64,000 bases of DNA from Clostridiales bacterium (GCA_020859945.1 JAJBVG010000050.1:17155-81154); one strand, 5' to 3'; counted from the first letter of the stretch, positions 34,004 through 43,436 are shown. Numbers and translations: made by a program. The notes: a model not told the origin generated them from the sequence alone.

Positions 34004-34040
34004 AAATTCAGCAACTGACGGTGGAAATATTGCTGAATTT
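34004..34040. repeat. Eleven-pair inverted repeat before the Ig-like gene
   Basis: AAATTCAGCAA and TTGCTGAATTT pair perfectly over 15 bases. It lies upstream of a likely promoter (TTGTGG, 16 bases, TATAAA ending near 34066), so it could be an operator. Confidence 0.55.
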
Positions 34041-34103
34041 GTGGTATGCTATGCGTACGGTATAAAATTGTTGAATTGTGCGCTGAAAGGAGGGCCGTGA
34101 CAC

Positions 34104-35228
34104 ATGGAAAAGAAAAGAATTGCCCTGATCCTTTTGCTGGCCGTCCTGTTGGCTGCGGTCGTTCTCTCTGCGTATTTGTACTGGCAGAGCGACTGGAAGG
34201 CCCCCACTTTGGTGGTTGTGGAGGAATACGAGGCAGACTACGGCGCGCCGGTCTATCTGTACCAGCTGGTGGAACAGGCGTCGGACCGCAGCGACTACAC
34301 ACTCTCTCTGTCCGGCAGCGGCCAAATCAACGAAGAGGAAAAGACCATCACCTTTTCCAAGCCCGGCAGCTATCCGGTGGAAATCACCGCAGCCGATGTT
34401 CACGGCAACACCGCCACCGCCACCGTCACCGTCCGCGTAGTGGACCGGGTGGAACCGACGCTGGAGGCGGAGAACCTGACCGTCTATCTGGGAGAGGAAG
34501 CGGACTACCTCTCTGGCGTCACCGCCTCGGACGAGGTGGACGGCGACCTGACGGACGAGGTGCGGGTCAACAGCACCAAGGTGGATTTGGAGACCCCTGG
34601 TCAGTACGAGGTCACTTACTCCGTGTCGGACAGCTCCGGCAACAGCGCCACCTGCACCGCCACCGTCACCGTGGCCCAGCAGCCCGCCCAGGAGATCGCC
34701 CTGAGCCGTACCGAGATGTCCCTGGCCGGCAACGAATACGAGCAGCTGGAGGCGGCCATCTCCCCCGCCGACTGGGAGGGAACCATCGTCTGGACCAGCA
34801 GCGACACCTCCGTGGCAACTGTGTCCGATGGGCTGGTGGTCTGGGCCGGTCAGGGGACCTGCACCATCACCGCCGCTGCGGACGATGTCTCCGCTGAATG
34901 TCAGGTGACCTGCACCGCTCCGGCGGCCACCTCCGTCTGGCTGAACTGGCACACCCTGACCCTGTCGGAAAACGCCACCGCCACCCTGACCACGACCATT
35001 TACCCCTCCAATTGGTCCGGCGACATCACCTGGACCACCAGCGACGCTGCCGTCGCCACCGTGGACGCCAGCGGCAACGTGGCCTGGGTGGGAGTGGGCA
35101 GCTGCACCATCACCGTCACCGCCGGAGAGCAGAGCGATGTCTGCACCGTCACCTGCAAATCTTCCACCACAACCACAACCACCACCATCATAGATGATTG
35201 GCTGGGCGGGCTGCTGGGAGGCAATTAG
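34104..35228 (+). CDS. Membrane-anchored Ig-like domain protein
   Basis: 374 residues. Short basic N-terminus and one membrane helix (about residues 5-24), then an outside part made of bacterial Ig-like modules: two DUF5011/HYR-like domains (to about residue 190; TPGQYEVTYSVSDSSGNSA is typical) and two Big_2 domains (about 195-275 and 278-352; each with TSSDTSVATV or TTSDAAVATV). It ends in a Thr run and IIDDWLGGLLGGN. No sortase motif. Probably a surface adhesion or spacer protein. RBS AAAGGAGGG. Confidence 0.85.
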   Translation: MEKKRIALILLLAVLLAAVVLSAYLYWQSDWKAPTLVVVEEYEADYGAPVYLYQLVEQASDRSDYTLSLSGSGQINEEEKTITFSKPGSYPVEITAADVHGNTATATVTVRVVDRVEPTLEAENLTVYLGEEADYLSGVTASDEVDGDLTDEVRVNSTKVDLETPGQYEVTYSVSDSSGNSATCTATVTVAQQPAQEIALSRTEMSLAGNEYEQLEAAISPADWEGTIVWTSSDTSVATVSDGLVVWAGQGTCTITAAADDVSAECQVTCTAPAATSVWLNWHTLTLSENATATLTTTIYPSNWSGDITWTTSDAAVATVDASGNVAWVGVGSCTITVTAGEQSDVCTVTCKSSTTTTTTTIIDDWLGGLLGGN

Positions 35229-35456
35229 CTGTCAGCTTTTCGCTATTAGTTTGGCTGTGCTTGGTTTTTCTCTGTTCTTTTATTCTTTCGCAGCGCCAAA
35301 CAAACGGCTTCACAAGTTATCCATTCTCACCTTTTCGCTTACGATATTTTACAATGGCTATTTTCGTTATTCGCTCTTAGTATTTCCTTTTTAGCTCTAC
35401 GTTTTCCGCTTGCAGCGCCTGACTAACAGCTAACGGCTAATAGCTAACAGCTAAAA
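35223..35456. repeat. Paired heptamer arrays, ATTAGCT type, facing each other
   Basis: Left arm 35223-35250 (ATTAGCT, GTCAGCT, TTTCGCT, ATTAGTT); right arm 35420-35456 reads on the minus strand as TTTAGCT-like units GTTAGCT, ATTAGCC, GTTAGCT, GTTAGTC. The 170 bases between are AT-rich with scattered TTCGCT units and no gene. The left arm overlaps the stop codon of the Ig-like gene. Confidence 0.72.
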
Positions 35457-35470
35457 CAAAGGGGGTTCCC

Positions 35471-36841
35471 ATGTCCATACCGCTGCCGGAAAACGTAATC
35501 TCTATCATTGACCGTCTGGGCGCCGCCGGGTATGAGGCGTACGCCGTGGGGGGCTGTGTACGGGACGCCCTGCTGGGCCGGACGCCGGAGGACTGGGACA
35601 TCTGCACCTCTGCCCTGCCCCAGCAGGTTATGGCGTGTTTCCCCCGGTGCAAGATCCATACGGTGGGCCTGAAACACGGCACCGTCCTGTTGATGCTGGA
35701 TGGCCGGGGATATGAGATCACCACCTACCGGACGGACGGCCCTTACCACGACCACCGCCACCCGGACGGGGTGCAGTTCGTCCGCAGCCTGGAGGAGGAC
35801 TTGGCCCGGCGGGACTTCACCATCAACGCCATGGCTTACCACCCGGTCCGTGGGTTGGCAGACCCCTTCGGCGGTCAAGCGGACCTGGCGGCGGGGGTGG
35901 TCCACTGCGTGGGGGAACCAGCGCGCCGATTCCAGGAGGACGGTCTGCGCATCCTGCGGGGGCTGCGCTTCGCCAGCCGATACGGGTTTCAAATCGAGCC
36001 GCAGACCGGCGCAGCCATTCGCCAACAGGCGGAACTGCTGCAATTCGTCTCCGGGGAGCGGATTTTTACGGAGTTAAAGGGCTTTCTCGCCGGGAAAGGG
36101 GCGGGTCAGCTGCTGCTGGACTACCGGGAACCCTTTGGGGCGGTCATGCCGGAGCTGGTACCCATGTTCGACCACCCCCAACACAACCCGCACCACTGCT
36201 ATGACGTTTGGGGCCACACCTGCCATGCGGTGGGTCAGGTGGCGGGCGACCCGCTGTTGGGTCTGACCATGCTGCTCCACGACGCGGGGAAACCCCGCTG
36301 TTTCAGCCGGGACGAGAACGGCGTGGGCCACTTCCACGGCCACCCGGCAGAAAGTGTCAAAATCGCCTCGGACATCCTGGCCCGGTTCCACTGCGACAAC
36401 CGGAGCCGGGACACCATTTTGACCCTTATCGCCTGGCACGACCGGGTGCGGGTTTTTACCCGGCGGTCTGTCCGTCGGATGCTGGCCAGCCTTGGGGAGG
36501 AAAACGCCCGGCTGCTGTTCCGGGTGATGTACGCCGACGCTATGGCCCAAAGCCCCGCCACCCTGCCCCAGAAGCTGGATGGTCTGGCGGAGGGCGAACG
36601 TATTTTGGAGGAGCTGCTGGCGGAGGACGCCTGTTTCACCCTCAAGGACCTGGCTGTGTCGGGCAAAGACCTGCTGGCCCTGGGCTACCCTGCCGGGCCG
36701 GAGCTGGGGGCGGCGCTGAACGCCCTGCTGGACGCGGTGGTGGAAGAACGCCTCCCCAACCAGCGGCAGGCGCTGCTGGACGCCCTGCCCTCGTTGGAAC
36801 AGGGCGGGCAATCGCACCGCAACCGGAACAAAGGACAGTAA
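35471..36841 (+). CDS. cca: CCA-adding tRNA nucleotidyltransferase
   Basis: 456 residues. Class II nucleotidyltransferase: GGCVRDALLGRTPEDWDICTS (G-rich loop and DxD-like pair, residues about 27-47), RRDFTINAMAY, and EDGLRILRGLRFASRYGF. A C-terminal HD domain is present (HCYDVWGHT, LLHDAGKPRC, HPAESVKIA), giving the longer form of the enzyme with possible phosphohydrolase activity. Adds or repairs the 3' CCA of tRNAs without a template. Confidence 0.94.
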   Translation: MSIPLPENVISIIDRLGAAGYEAYAVGGCVRDALLGRTPEDWDICTSALPQQVMACFPRCKIHTVGLKHGTVLLMLDGRGYEITTYRTDGPYHDHRHPDGVQFVRSLEEDLARRDFTINAMAYHPVRGLADPFGGQADLAAGVVHCVGEPARRFQEDGLRILRGLRFASRYGFQIEPQTGAAIRQQAELLQFVSGERIFTELKGFLAGKGAGQLLLDYREPFGAVMPELVPMFDHPQHNPHHCYDVWGHTCHAVGQVAGDPLLGLTMLLHDAGKPRCFSRDENGVGHFHGHPAESVKIASDILARFHCDNRSRDTILTLIAWHDRVRVFTRRSVRRMLASLGEENARLLFRVMYADAMAQSPATLPQKLDGLAEGERILEELLAEDACFTLKDLAVSGKDLLALGYPAGPELGAALNALLDAVVEERLPNQRQALLDALPSLEQGGQSHRNRNKGQ

Positions 36842-37006
36842 AACAGGCCAAATGTCGCCCTTTTGGAAAAGTCTCATAAATTTCGGAGAAAAAAACGTGC
36901 AAATTTTCCTGGACATACAATATATTTCAATGAAATTGGGCACATTACCAGTTATATTTGCATTTTACCAAACAAAAAAGAGGAAAATTGCCGATTCACC
37001 TGCCAC

Positions 37007-37035
37007 TTGCCAGAAAAACCTTCCTGCGGTAAAAT
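37007..37035 (+). promoter_or_regulatory. Promoter of pfkA
   Basis: TTGCCA, 17 bases, TAAAAT. The rest of the 36842-37103 gap is AT-rich with no other structure recognised; the RBS is AAGGAAGAAGCGAGG. Confidence 0.72.
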
Positions 37036-37103
37036 AAACGAGTAGGCGTGGGGAGCGCTCTCCGCGCAAAACCGTCATTCTAAGGAAGAAGCGAGGTAAT
37101 CTT

Positions 37104-38147
37104 ATGGCAGCAGAAGTCAAAAACGCAGTCAGACGCATCGGCGTGCTGACCTCCGGCGGCGACGCCCCTGGTATGAACGCGGCAGTCCGCGCGGTGGTTC
37201 GCGCCGCCATTTACCGCGGCATCGACGTGGTGGGCATCCGCCGGGGCTGGAGCGGCCTCATCAACGGCGACGTGTTCCACATGACCACGTCCGATGTGGC
37301 CCATATCATCAACCGGGGCGGCACCATCCTTTACACCGCCCGCAGCGACGAGTTCCGCACGGTGGAAGGGCGCAAAATGGCCTATCGCACCTGCAAGCTG
37401 CTGGGGTTGGACGGCATCGTCGCCATCGGCGGCGACGGCACCTTCGCCGGTGCGCTGGCCCTGGCCCGGGAGCATCCCATCTCTGTGGTGGGCATCCCCG
37501 GCACCATCGACAACGACATCGGGTGCAGCCACTATTGCATCGGCTACGACACCGCCGCCAACACCGCCATCGAGTGCATCGACAAAATCCGCGACACCAT
37601 GCAGTCCCACGAGCGCTGCTCCGTCATCGAGGTCATGGGCCATCGGGCGGGCAATCTGGCCCTGTATGTGGGCATCGCTACCGGCGCCACCGCCGTTCTG
37701 GTCCCCGAAGAGCCTTGGGACTTTGAAGATGATGTGGCAGAGAAGATCCGCGCCGCTCGTCTGGCAGGCCGCACCAACTTCATGGTGGTGGTGGCCGAGG
37801 GCGCAAAGCGCAAGGCCGACGGCAGCCTGGACAACGAGATCGTAGGCGGCGGCAGCGCCGGTCAGCAGGTAGCCGACATGATCCGCAGCGAGCTGGGTCT
37901 GGACCCCCGCGTCACCGTGCTGGGCCACATTCAGCGGGGCGGCGCGCCCTCCGCTCGTGACCGTGTCACCGCCACCCGTATGGGCTACTTCGCGGTGGAG
38001 GCTCTGGCCAACGGCAAGACCAACCGGGTCATCGTCCACCAGCACGGCGGCATCACCGACATCGACATGGAAGAGGGCCTGAAGATGCAGAACACCCTCA
38101 ACGAGGACGAAAAGACCGTGTTGAAGGCCATGACCGGCGCGGTGTAA
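37104..38147 (+). CDS. pfkA: 6-phosphofructokinase
   Basis: 347 residues. GVLTSGGDAPGMNAAVRA at the N-terminus, IGGDGTFAGA (Gly at the position where pyrophosphate enzymes have Asp, so ATP is the likely donor), catalytic PGTIDNDIG, and MGHRAGNLAL plus HIQRGGAPSARDR. Phosphorylates fructose 6-phosphate, the committed step of glycolysis. About 25 residues longer than the E. coli enzyme, mainly at the C-terminus. Stand-alone transcript with its own promoter and terminator. Confidence 0.95.
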   Translation: MAAEVKNAVRRIGVLTSGGDAPGMNAAVRAVVRAAIYRGIDVVGIRRGWSGLINGDVFHMTTSDVAHIINRGGTILYTARSDEFRTVEGRKMAYRTCKLLGLDGIVAIGGDGTFAGALALAREHPISVVGIPGTIDNDIGCSHYCIGYDTAANTAIECIDKIRDTMQSHERCSVIEVMGHRAGNLALYVGIATGATAVLVPEEPWDFEDDVAEKIRAARLAGRTNFMVVVAEGAKRKADGSLDNEIVGGGSAGQQVADMIRSELGLDPRVTVLGHIQRGGAPSARDRVTATRMGYFAVEALANGKTNRVIVHQHGGITDIDMEEGLKMQNTLNEDEKTVLKAMTGAV

Positions 38148-38187
38148 ATCGTTCCCATTCTTTTTCAGTTCACTTTTATATGAAACA

Positions 38188-38216
38188 GCCCCGCCGGGTT
38201 TCCGGCGGGGTTCTGT
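38188..38216 (+). terminator. Terminator of pfkA
   Basis: CCCCGCCGG and CCGGCGGGG around a four-base loop, then TTCTGTTTTC. Confidence 0.88.
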
Positions 38217-38242
38217 TTTCTATCTGCTTTGCAGTTGTAAAC

Positions 38243-39037
38243 TTACAGCGGTCTCCGGGCGGAGCGGACCGGCAACTGCCGCCGCACCTCGTCCACCAGG
38301 TTCAGGTCCAGCGTGACATCCACCGCACCCGGCTCCGTCCCCGCCTGGGCCACCACGTCCCCCCAGGGGTCGCAGACGATGGAGTGGCCGTAGGAGACGT
38401 AATCGGCGCTGAGATTTTGGGCGGGAGCGGCCCCCAGGGTATAGAGCTGGTTGTCCACCGCCCGGCTGCGGAACAGCAGCTCCCAGTGGCGGGGCCCGGT
38501 GGTCCGGTTGAAGGCGGCGGGGACGAACATCGCCTTTGCCCCCAGGTCCGCCGTGCGCTCGAAGAGGGTGGGGAACCGCAGGTCGAAGCAGACCGCCAGC
38601 CCAAAGACGCCGAACTCCGTCCCGAACACGGCGGGGGCTTCGCCGGGGGAAAGGGTCTCCGACTCCATAAAGTGCTGTCCCCCGTCGATGTGGATGTCAA
38701 AGAGGTGCATCTTCCGGTAGCGGGCCGCCTGCCGCCCCTGCCGGTCAAAGACGAAGCAGGTGTTGTAAATGCGCTCCCCTTCCCGCTCCGGGAAGGTCCC
38801 CCCGACCAGCCAGATTTGATTTTCCCGGGCCATGGCGGAAAGGGCCTGCCAGATGGGGCCGCCCGCCTCCTCCGCATAAACGGGGAACGTTTGGGTGTCG
38901 TAGGGACAGCAGAACATCTCCGGCAGCACCGCCAGGTCCGCGCCCCGCCCTTTGGCCGCGGCCACCGCCTGTGCCGCGGCGGTCAGGTCCTGGGCCTTCT
39001 CCCCTGTCACAAGCTGTTGCAGCAGACTGACTTGCAT
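38243..39037 (-). CDS. Carbon-nitrogen hydrolase (nitrilase superfamily, omega-amidase-like)
   Basis: 264 residues from ATG 39037 (GGAGGT upstream). Catalytic Glu-Lys-Cys triad: E in AVLPEMF (near 44), K in RKMHLFDI (near 113), C in AVCFDLRFP (near 148). The FCCPYD and HIDGGQHFMESETLSPG segments resemble Nit2/omega-amidases, which deaminate ketoglutaramate-type compounds. Monocistronic, facing the HAD gene. Confidence 0.9.
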   Translation of the reverse strand: MQVSLLQQLVTGEKAQDLTAAAQAVAAAKGRGADLAVLPEMFCCPYDTQTFPVYAEEAGGPIWQALSAMARENQIWLVGGTFPEREGERIYNTCFVFDRQGRQAARYRKMHLFDIHIDGGQHFMESETLSPGEAPAVFGTEFGVFGLAVCFDLRFPTLFERTADLGAKAMFVPAAFNRTTGPRHWELLFRSRAVDNQLYTLGAAPAQNLSADYVSYGHSIVCDPWGDVVAQAGTEPGAVDVTLDLNLVDEVRRQLPVRSARRPL

Positions 39038-39050
39038 AAAAGCACCTCCA

Positions 39051-39150
39051 ATATAATTTGCAATTTGCGCAGCATTTCCAGCGAAAAAAGCGCTTATGAA
39101 AGGCAAAAGCAAGGTACAATTGCTCATAGCTCATTGCACATTGCTAATTG
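39051..39150. repeat. Heptamer arrays, ATTGCNN type, both orientations
   Basis: A short left arm (39053-39070, minus-strand ATTGCAA ATT) and a right arm 39118-39150 (ATTGCTC, ATAGCTC, ATTGCAC, ATTGCTA, ATTG). The last full unit supplies the TTGCTA -35 box of the following promoter. Confidence 0.7.
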
Positions 39151-39169
39151 AAGCCAAATCTGTTATACT
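39141..39169 (+). promoter_or_regulatory. Promoter of the HAD gene
   Basis: TTGCTA, 17 bases, TATACT, with a TGn extension before the -10. The -35 box lies in the heptamer array. Confidence 0.7.
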
Positions 39170-39209
39170 GACCTCAGACCACCAAAGACCATCCTAGGAG
39201 GGATATCCC

Positions 39210-40094
39210 ATGGCAGTCCAGTTCCAGCGAAAATACAAAGAGGATCGGCCTGTGCTGGCCATTTGCTACGACTTCGACAAGACCCTCTCCCCTGACGATA
39301 TGCAGGCCCAGGGGTACATCCAGTCCGTGGGGTACGATGTGGACGCTTTCTGGGCGGAGTCGTCCGCAATGGCCCGGGCCAACGGCATGGACAGCAACCT
39401 GGCCTATATGTACAAAATGGTGCGGGAGGCTGAGGGCCGCTTCCTGTTCAACCGGGAGACCCTGGCTGAATACGGCTCCAAGGTGGCCCTGTTCCCCGGC
39501 GTGGAGGGCTGGTTCCAGCGCATCCGGGCCTATGGCCGGGAGCAGGGGGTCATCGTGGAGCATTACATCCTCTCCTCCGGCCTGAAAGAGATGATAGAGG
39601 GCACGAAAATGGCAAAGGAGGGCGCGTTCGAGCAAATCTACGCCAGCTGCTTTTTCTACGACGAGAACGGTATCGCCCAGTGGCCCGCCCAGGCCATCAA
39701 CTACACCAGCAAGACCCAGTTCCTGTTCCGCATTGAGAAAGGGGTGCTGGACGTCAACGACCCCGGCGTCAACGACTTTTTCCCGCCGGACCAGAAGCGG
39801 GTCCCCTTCCGCAACATGGTCTACATCGGGGACAGCGACACAGACATCCCCTGCATGAAGCTGGTGAACACCTACGGCGGCCACTCCATCGGCGTCTACG
39901 ACCCCGCCACCAACGACCGGGCCAAGGTCCATCGGATGCTCTGCGACGACCGGGTGCGCTACATCGCCCCCGCCGACTACTCCGAAGGCTCCGAGCTGGA
40001 CCAACTGCTGCGGGCCATCATCGCCAAGACCGCCGCCTATGAGCGGCTGGAGGAAAAGCACGTCAGGGATTGCGCCGAGGCAAAAAATTCATAA
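39210..40094 (+). CDS. HAD-family phosphatase
   Basis: 294 residues. Motif I CYDFDKTLSPDD (DxDxT, residues about 15-26), motif II in the LSSGL segment, and motif III/IV YIGDSDTDIPCMKL near 208-221. A cap of about 150 residues lies between. The IGDSDTD box resembles phosphoserine phosphatase and phosphatidylglycerol-phosphate-type HADs; the exact substrate cannot be told. RBS AGGAGGG. Confidence 0.87.
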   Translation: MAVQFQRKYKEDRPVLAICYDFDKTLSPDDMQAQGYIQSVGYDVDAFWAESSAMARANGMDSNLAYMYKMVREAEGRFLFNRETLAEYGSKVALFPGVEGWFQRIRAYGREQGVIVEHYILSSGLKEMIEGTKMAKEGAFEQIYASCFFYDENGIAQWPAQAINYTSKTQFLFRIEKGVLDVNDPGVNDFFPPDQKRVPFRNMVYIGDSDTDIPCMKLVNTYGGHSIGVYDPATNDRAKVHRMLCDDRVRYIAPADYSEGSELDQLLRAIIAKTAAYERLEEKHVRDCAEAKNS

Positions 40095-40275
40095 ACATGG
40101 CCATTTTCGTTTTATTTTGTGAATATTCCATCTGTGTAAAGTGAAAATGCTTGTCGTAAAAATCCCGCAGTCACCGGTTTTCGGCGGCACTACTCTCCTC
40201 CCTTCAAAAGGGGCAAATGAGGCTGTCAGCCGAGCTTTTACTCTGTAAAGTGAAAATCCTTTGCGCCGTGAATCG

Positions 40276-41730
40276 TCATAGCAGCGACATCCCCAGCCCC
40301 ACAGCCAGGGACAGCACACCGGAGAGGGCCAGCAGCGTGATTTTTTTCAGGTGGAACCGGCTGAACAGGTATTGGTCCAGGGCGAAGATGGCGATGGACA
40401 CCACCCCGCCCATCAGCGGCGGCCAGTTGTAGTCCACCCCGATGGAGAGGTTTTCGTAGAACATGGAGAGGGCCACGCTGAGCAGCAGCCCCACGATGAT
40501 GGGCCGTATCCACCGGCGCAGCAGGTCAAAGAAGCTGATGCGCTCAAAGGTGCTGTATAAGTGGAACACCGCGATGAAGGTCAGGCCCGACGACGTGATG
40601 GAGCAGGCCAGGCCGGTCAGCGCCACCATCCAGCCCCCCAGCACGGTGCCGGTGATGTGGTAGCCCACATAGTACCCGATGCCGCTGAGGGTCTTGCACA
40701 GGATGGAGCCGGGCAGGGCGTTGACAATGGGGACCAGCTGGTTGTAAAATTCAGAGCTGGAGATCATGCCGTCCGCCACGAAGATGCCGTCCGCCACCGC
40801 CAGATAAGCGTCGCCCCCGCCGAAGGAGATGACCGCCGACAGCAGCGCCTTGGGGATGAACAGCGGCGCGTCCTGGGCGAACACCAGCGCCGGGATGGAC
40901 AGCACGATAAGAAACAGCAGCCACGCTCCCACGTCCTTCACCAGGGGCTTTGCGTCCAGGGTCACGTCCTGGTTGCGGTTGCGCCCGTCCCGGTAGTAAC
41001 AGACCATGCTGAACACGCTCAGCAGCACCATGACCGTCTTGATGAGGTTCAATGAGCCGTTGAAGCTGATGAATTTCCAGTTGCTGATGCGCAGAATATA
41101 GAGGACGGAGACCACCACGGCGATGGGCCACCGCCGCCTGCTGGTCCAGTGGCCTCCCACATAAAAAATCAGGAAAAACGCGATAGCCAGCACGTTGATG
41201 GTGGAGAGCTGGAACAGCGGGGAGCCGTCCAAGCCCAGAATTTTGTAAAAATTCTTCGCGCCGGTCAGCAGAAAGACCAGGGCGATGATGAGGTAAACCC
41301 CCCATGCAGGCAGGTCCTGCACGCTCTCCTTGACGGTGCTGCGAATATAAATGCCCAGCAGAAAGACGATGTAGGCGGAGATGCCGATGGAGACGTAGAC
41401 CAGCCAGGTCAGCATGGCCCCGCTGATTTGCGTCAGCAGGGACACCAGCGCCACCGTCAGCAGCGCGCCGGGCAGCGCCATGGCCGTGGCGGAGAGCACC
41501 ATGCCCCGGGTCCCGGCCACCTGACGGCCTACGCCGGTGGCGATCTCCACCGGCAGCGCGCCGGGGGTGATGCTGGCTACCACCACGTCCTTGTTAAATT
41601 CGTCGCTGGTGACTTCGATGTCGGAGTCCTTCAACTCTTCCTCGATGACCGGGATGAGGGCGGTGCCGCCGCCGTATCCCCAAAAGCCAATGCTTAACAT
41701 TCCCTTGACAAGGGACCATATCTTACCCAT
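40276..41730 (-). CDS. Chromate-transporter (CHR) family protein, two-domain
   Basis: 484 residues from ATG 41730 (GGGAGGAACG upstream). Two CHR halves of about six membrane segments each: the first opens with GFWGYGGGTALIPVIEEE, and the second with SAVISFGGGDAYLAVADG. Characterised members export chromate, but in anaerobic Clostridia the natural anion is often unknown. The 180 bases to the left (40095-40275) show no gene. Confidence 0.87.
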   Translation of the reverse strand: MGKIWSLVKGMLSIGFWGYGGGTALIPVIEEELKDSDIEVTSDEFNKDVVVASITPGALPVEIATGVGRQVAGTRGMVLSATAMALPGALLTVALVSLLTQISGAMLTWLVYVSIGISAYIVFLLGIYIRSTVKESVQDLPAWGVYLIIALVFLLTGAKNFYKILGLDGSPLFQLSTINVLAIAFFLIFYVGGHWTSRRRWPIAVVVSVLYILRISNWKFISFNGSLNLIKTVMVLLSVFSMVCYYRDGRNRNQDVTLDAKPLVKDVGAWLLFLIVLSIPALVFAQDAPLFIPKALLSAVISFGGGDAYLAVADGIFVADGMISSSEFYNQLVPIVNALPGSILCKTLSGIGYYVGYHITGTVLGGWMVALTGLACSITSSGLTFIAVFHLYSTFERISFFDLLRRWIRPIIVGLLLSVALSMFYENLSIGVDYNWPPLMGGVVSIAIFALDQYLFSRFHLKKITLLALSGVLSLAVGLGMSLL

Positions 41731-41897
41731 GCTGCGTTCCTCCCGTTCCGCGCCGCCGCGCTTGGAAACGATTCTCAAAGTCTGCTTTCATCCATAATAA
41801 ACAGCAATATTATAGCGACTTGTTGCGGACGCCGCAATGGAGGAATTGCAAAATATTTATGAATTGTTTGACTTCATTTCAGACAGGAGAGAACACC

Positions 41898-42407
41898 ATG
41901 CCCAAAAATATCGTTCTGGTGGGGATGCCCGCCTCCGGCAAAAGTACCATCGGCGTCATTCTCGCCAAGGAGCTGAAATACCGCTTTACCGACACCGACC
42001 TGGTCCTCCAGGAGGCCACAGACCAGACCCTGGTGGAAATCATCGCCCAGCGGGGGCTGGAGGGGTTCCTCCAGTTGGAAAACGACACCGTGGCCGCGCT
42101 GGAGGTCCGCCGCTCGGTCATCGCCACCGGCGGCAGCGTCATCTATGGCCGGGAGGCCATGGAGCATTTGAAGGCCAACGGTATCATCGTCTATATCCGG
42201 CACCGGTACGAGGTCATCCAGTCCCGGCTGACCAACATCACCACCCGGGGCGTGGCCATGCGGGAGGGCGAAACCCTCTACGACCTGTTCCGGGAGCGGA
42301 CGCCCCTTTACGAGCGGTACGCCGATGTGACGCTGGAGGCCGACGGCCTGACCACCGAACAGGCGGTACAGGAGATCATTCGACTGGTGAAGGGTTTTAC
42401 CGCTTAA
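41898..42407 (+). CDS. aroK: Shikimate kinase
   Basis: 169 residues from ATG 41898. P-loop VGMPASGKSTIG (residues about 7-18), DTDLVLQEATDQTL (shikimate-binding Asp), and IATGGSVIYG. The Arg-containing LID segment RERTPLYERYAD is typical of AroK. Phosphorylates shikimate in aromatic amino acid synthesis. Overlaps tail-to-tail with the hydrolase on the other strand (shared TTAA). RBS GGAGAG. Confidence 0.9.
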   Translation: MPKNIVLVGMPASGKSTIGVILAKELKYRFTDTDLVLQEATDQTLVEIIAQRGLEGFLQLENDTVAALEVRRSVIATGGSVIYGREAMEHLKANGIIVYIRHRYEVIQSRLTNITTRGVAMREGETLYDLFRERTPLYERYADVTLEADGLTTEQAVQEIIRLVKGFTA

Positions 42408-43381
42408 TCCTCCAGGAAGGTCAGAATTTCCTCCATGAACCGGCCCACAATGGGGGTTTCGCTGCGGAAAATCTCGTGACGGGCGGTGGGGAACGTTGCC
42501 TTCCGCCCGTTGGGAAGCTGCGCGAGGAACCGGTCTTGCGCCTCGTTTTTCACCATGGTATCCTGCCCCGCCTGGAGCAGCAGCACCGGCAGACGCAGAT
42601 TGGCGCAGCGCTCCGGCTGCATCAATTTCTTCGTCACCAGCAGCGACTCCCGCAGCCAGCAGTAGGTGGCGGCGTTGTTCTGGTACTGCTCGTGCTCCCG
42701 CTGCACCTGGAGATACCAGCAGTAACGGGCGTAAGAGGTGGCACAGGCCCAGTCTCCGTCGAAGTCCTCCTCCCCGGTGAACACCCGCTGGTTAAAGAGA
42801 CAGTCCTTCCCCTTCCCTATGGCGATGAAGAACCGGGCCAGGAACAGCGCCACCCCGAACGGGACCCCTTGGGTCTGGGGAGCGATCATGGGGCTGCACA
42901 GCACCAGCTTCTTCACCGGCAGCTCTGGGTACAGCTCCAGCGTCAGCGCGGCGATGGCTCCGCCCATGGAGTGGCCCAGCAGGTACACCGGCAGGCCCGC
43001 CGCCTGGGGGACCACCACCTCTTGCAGAAAATACCAGTAATCCTCGCAGTAGTCGGTGAACTTGTCTACGTGGGTCAGCCACAGCTCCGGCACCTGGCGG
43101 AAGGAGTTTCCGTGACCCCGGTGGTCGCAGATGGCCACGCTGTACCCCGCCTGGAGGAAGTACCAAATCACTTCGGCGTATTTGGCTGTCGCCTCCTCAA
43201 ACCCGTGGGAGATGGCGACCCAGCCCTTGGCCTCCGGCTGGCGGTACAGCTCGTAATAAATCGTCTCGCCGGGGTTCCGGGCAAAGGTCCCGGTGGTTTT
43301 GACCTTCGCCAGTTCCTCTGTCACCCGCCCGATTTGGGCGGGGTAGTCCTGTTCGGACAGTAATTCAAACGGTAAACGCAT
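42404..43381 (-). CDS. Alpha/beta hydrolase, lysophospholipase-like
   Basis: 325 residues from ATG 43381 (AGGAGGTC upstream). Nucleophile elbow GHSMGGA near residue 133, HGFEEATAKYAEV oxyanion segment near 77, CDHRGHGNS box, acid in LLQAGQDTMV and the final His in TARHEIFRSE. Same Hydrolase_4 family as 7588-8394 but longer at the N-terminus. No signal peptide. Confidence 0.87.
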   Translation of the reverse strand: MRLPFELLSEQDYPAQIGRVTEELAKVKTTGTFARNPGETIYYELYRQPEAKGWVAISHGFEEATAKYAEVIWYFLQAGYSVAICDHRGHGNSFRQVPELWLTHVDKFTDYCEDYWYFLQEVVVPQAAGLPVYLLGHSMGGAIAALTLELYPELPVKKLVLCSPMIAPQTQGVPFGVALFLARFFIAIGKGKDCLFNQRVFTGEEDFDGDWACATSYARYCWYLQVQREHEQYQNNAATYCWLRESLLVTKKLMQPERCANLRLPVLLLQAGQDTMVKNEAQDRFLAQLPNGRKATFPTARHEIFRSETPIVGRFMEEILTFLED

Positions 43382-43436
43382 GGGAATGACCTCCTGCGGC
43401 ACTTTTTTTATATGTATAACCATACCACAAAAACGA

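Noticed and set aside
9774..39150. Heptamer arrays as CRISPR or regulatory iterons
   Set aside because: Units are seven bases with no spacers and degenerate; no cas genes or replication protein lie nearby.
40095..40275. Small gene or RNA between the HAD and chromate-transporter genes
   Set aside because: A TAAAGTGAAAAT word occurs twice, but no RBS-start pair, stable stem or promoter pair was convincing.
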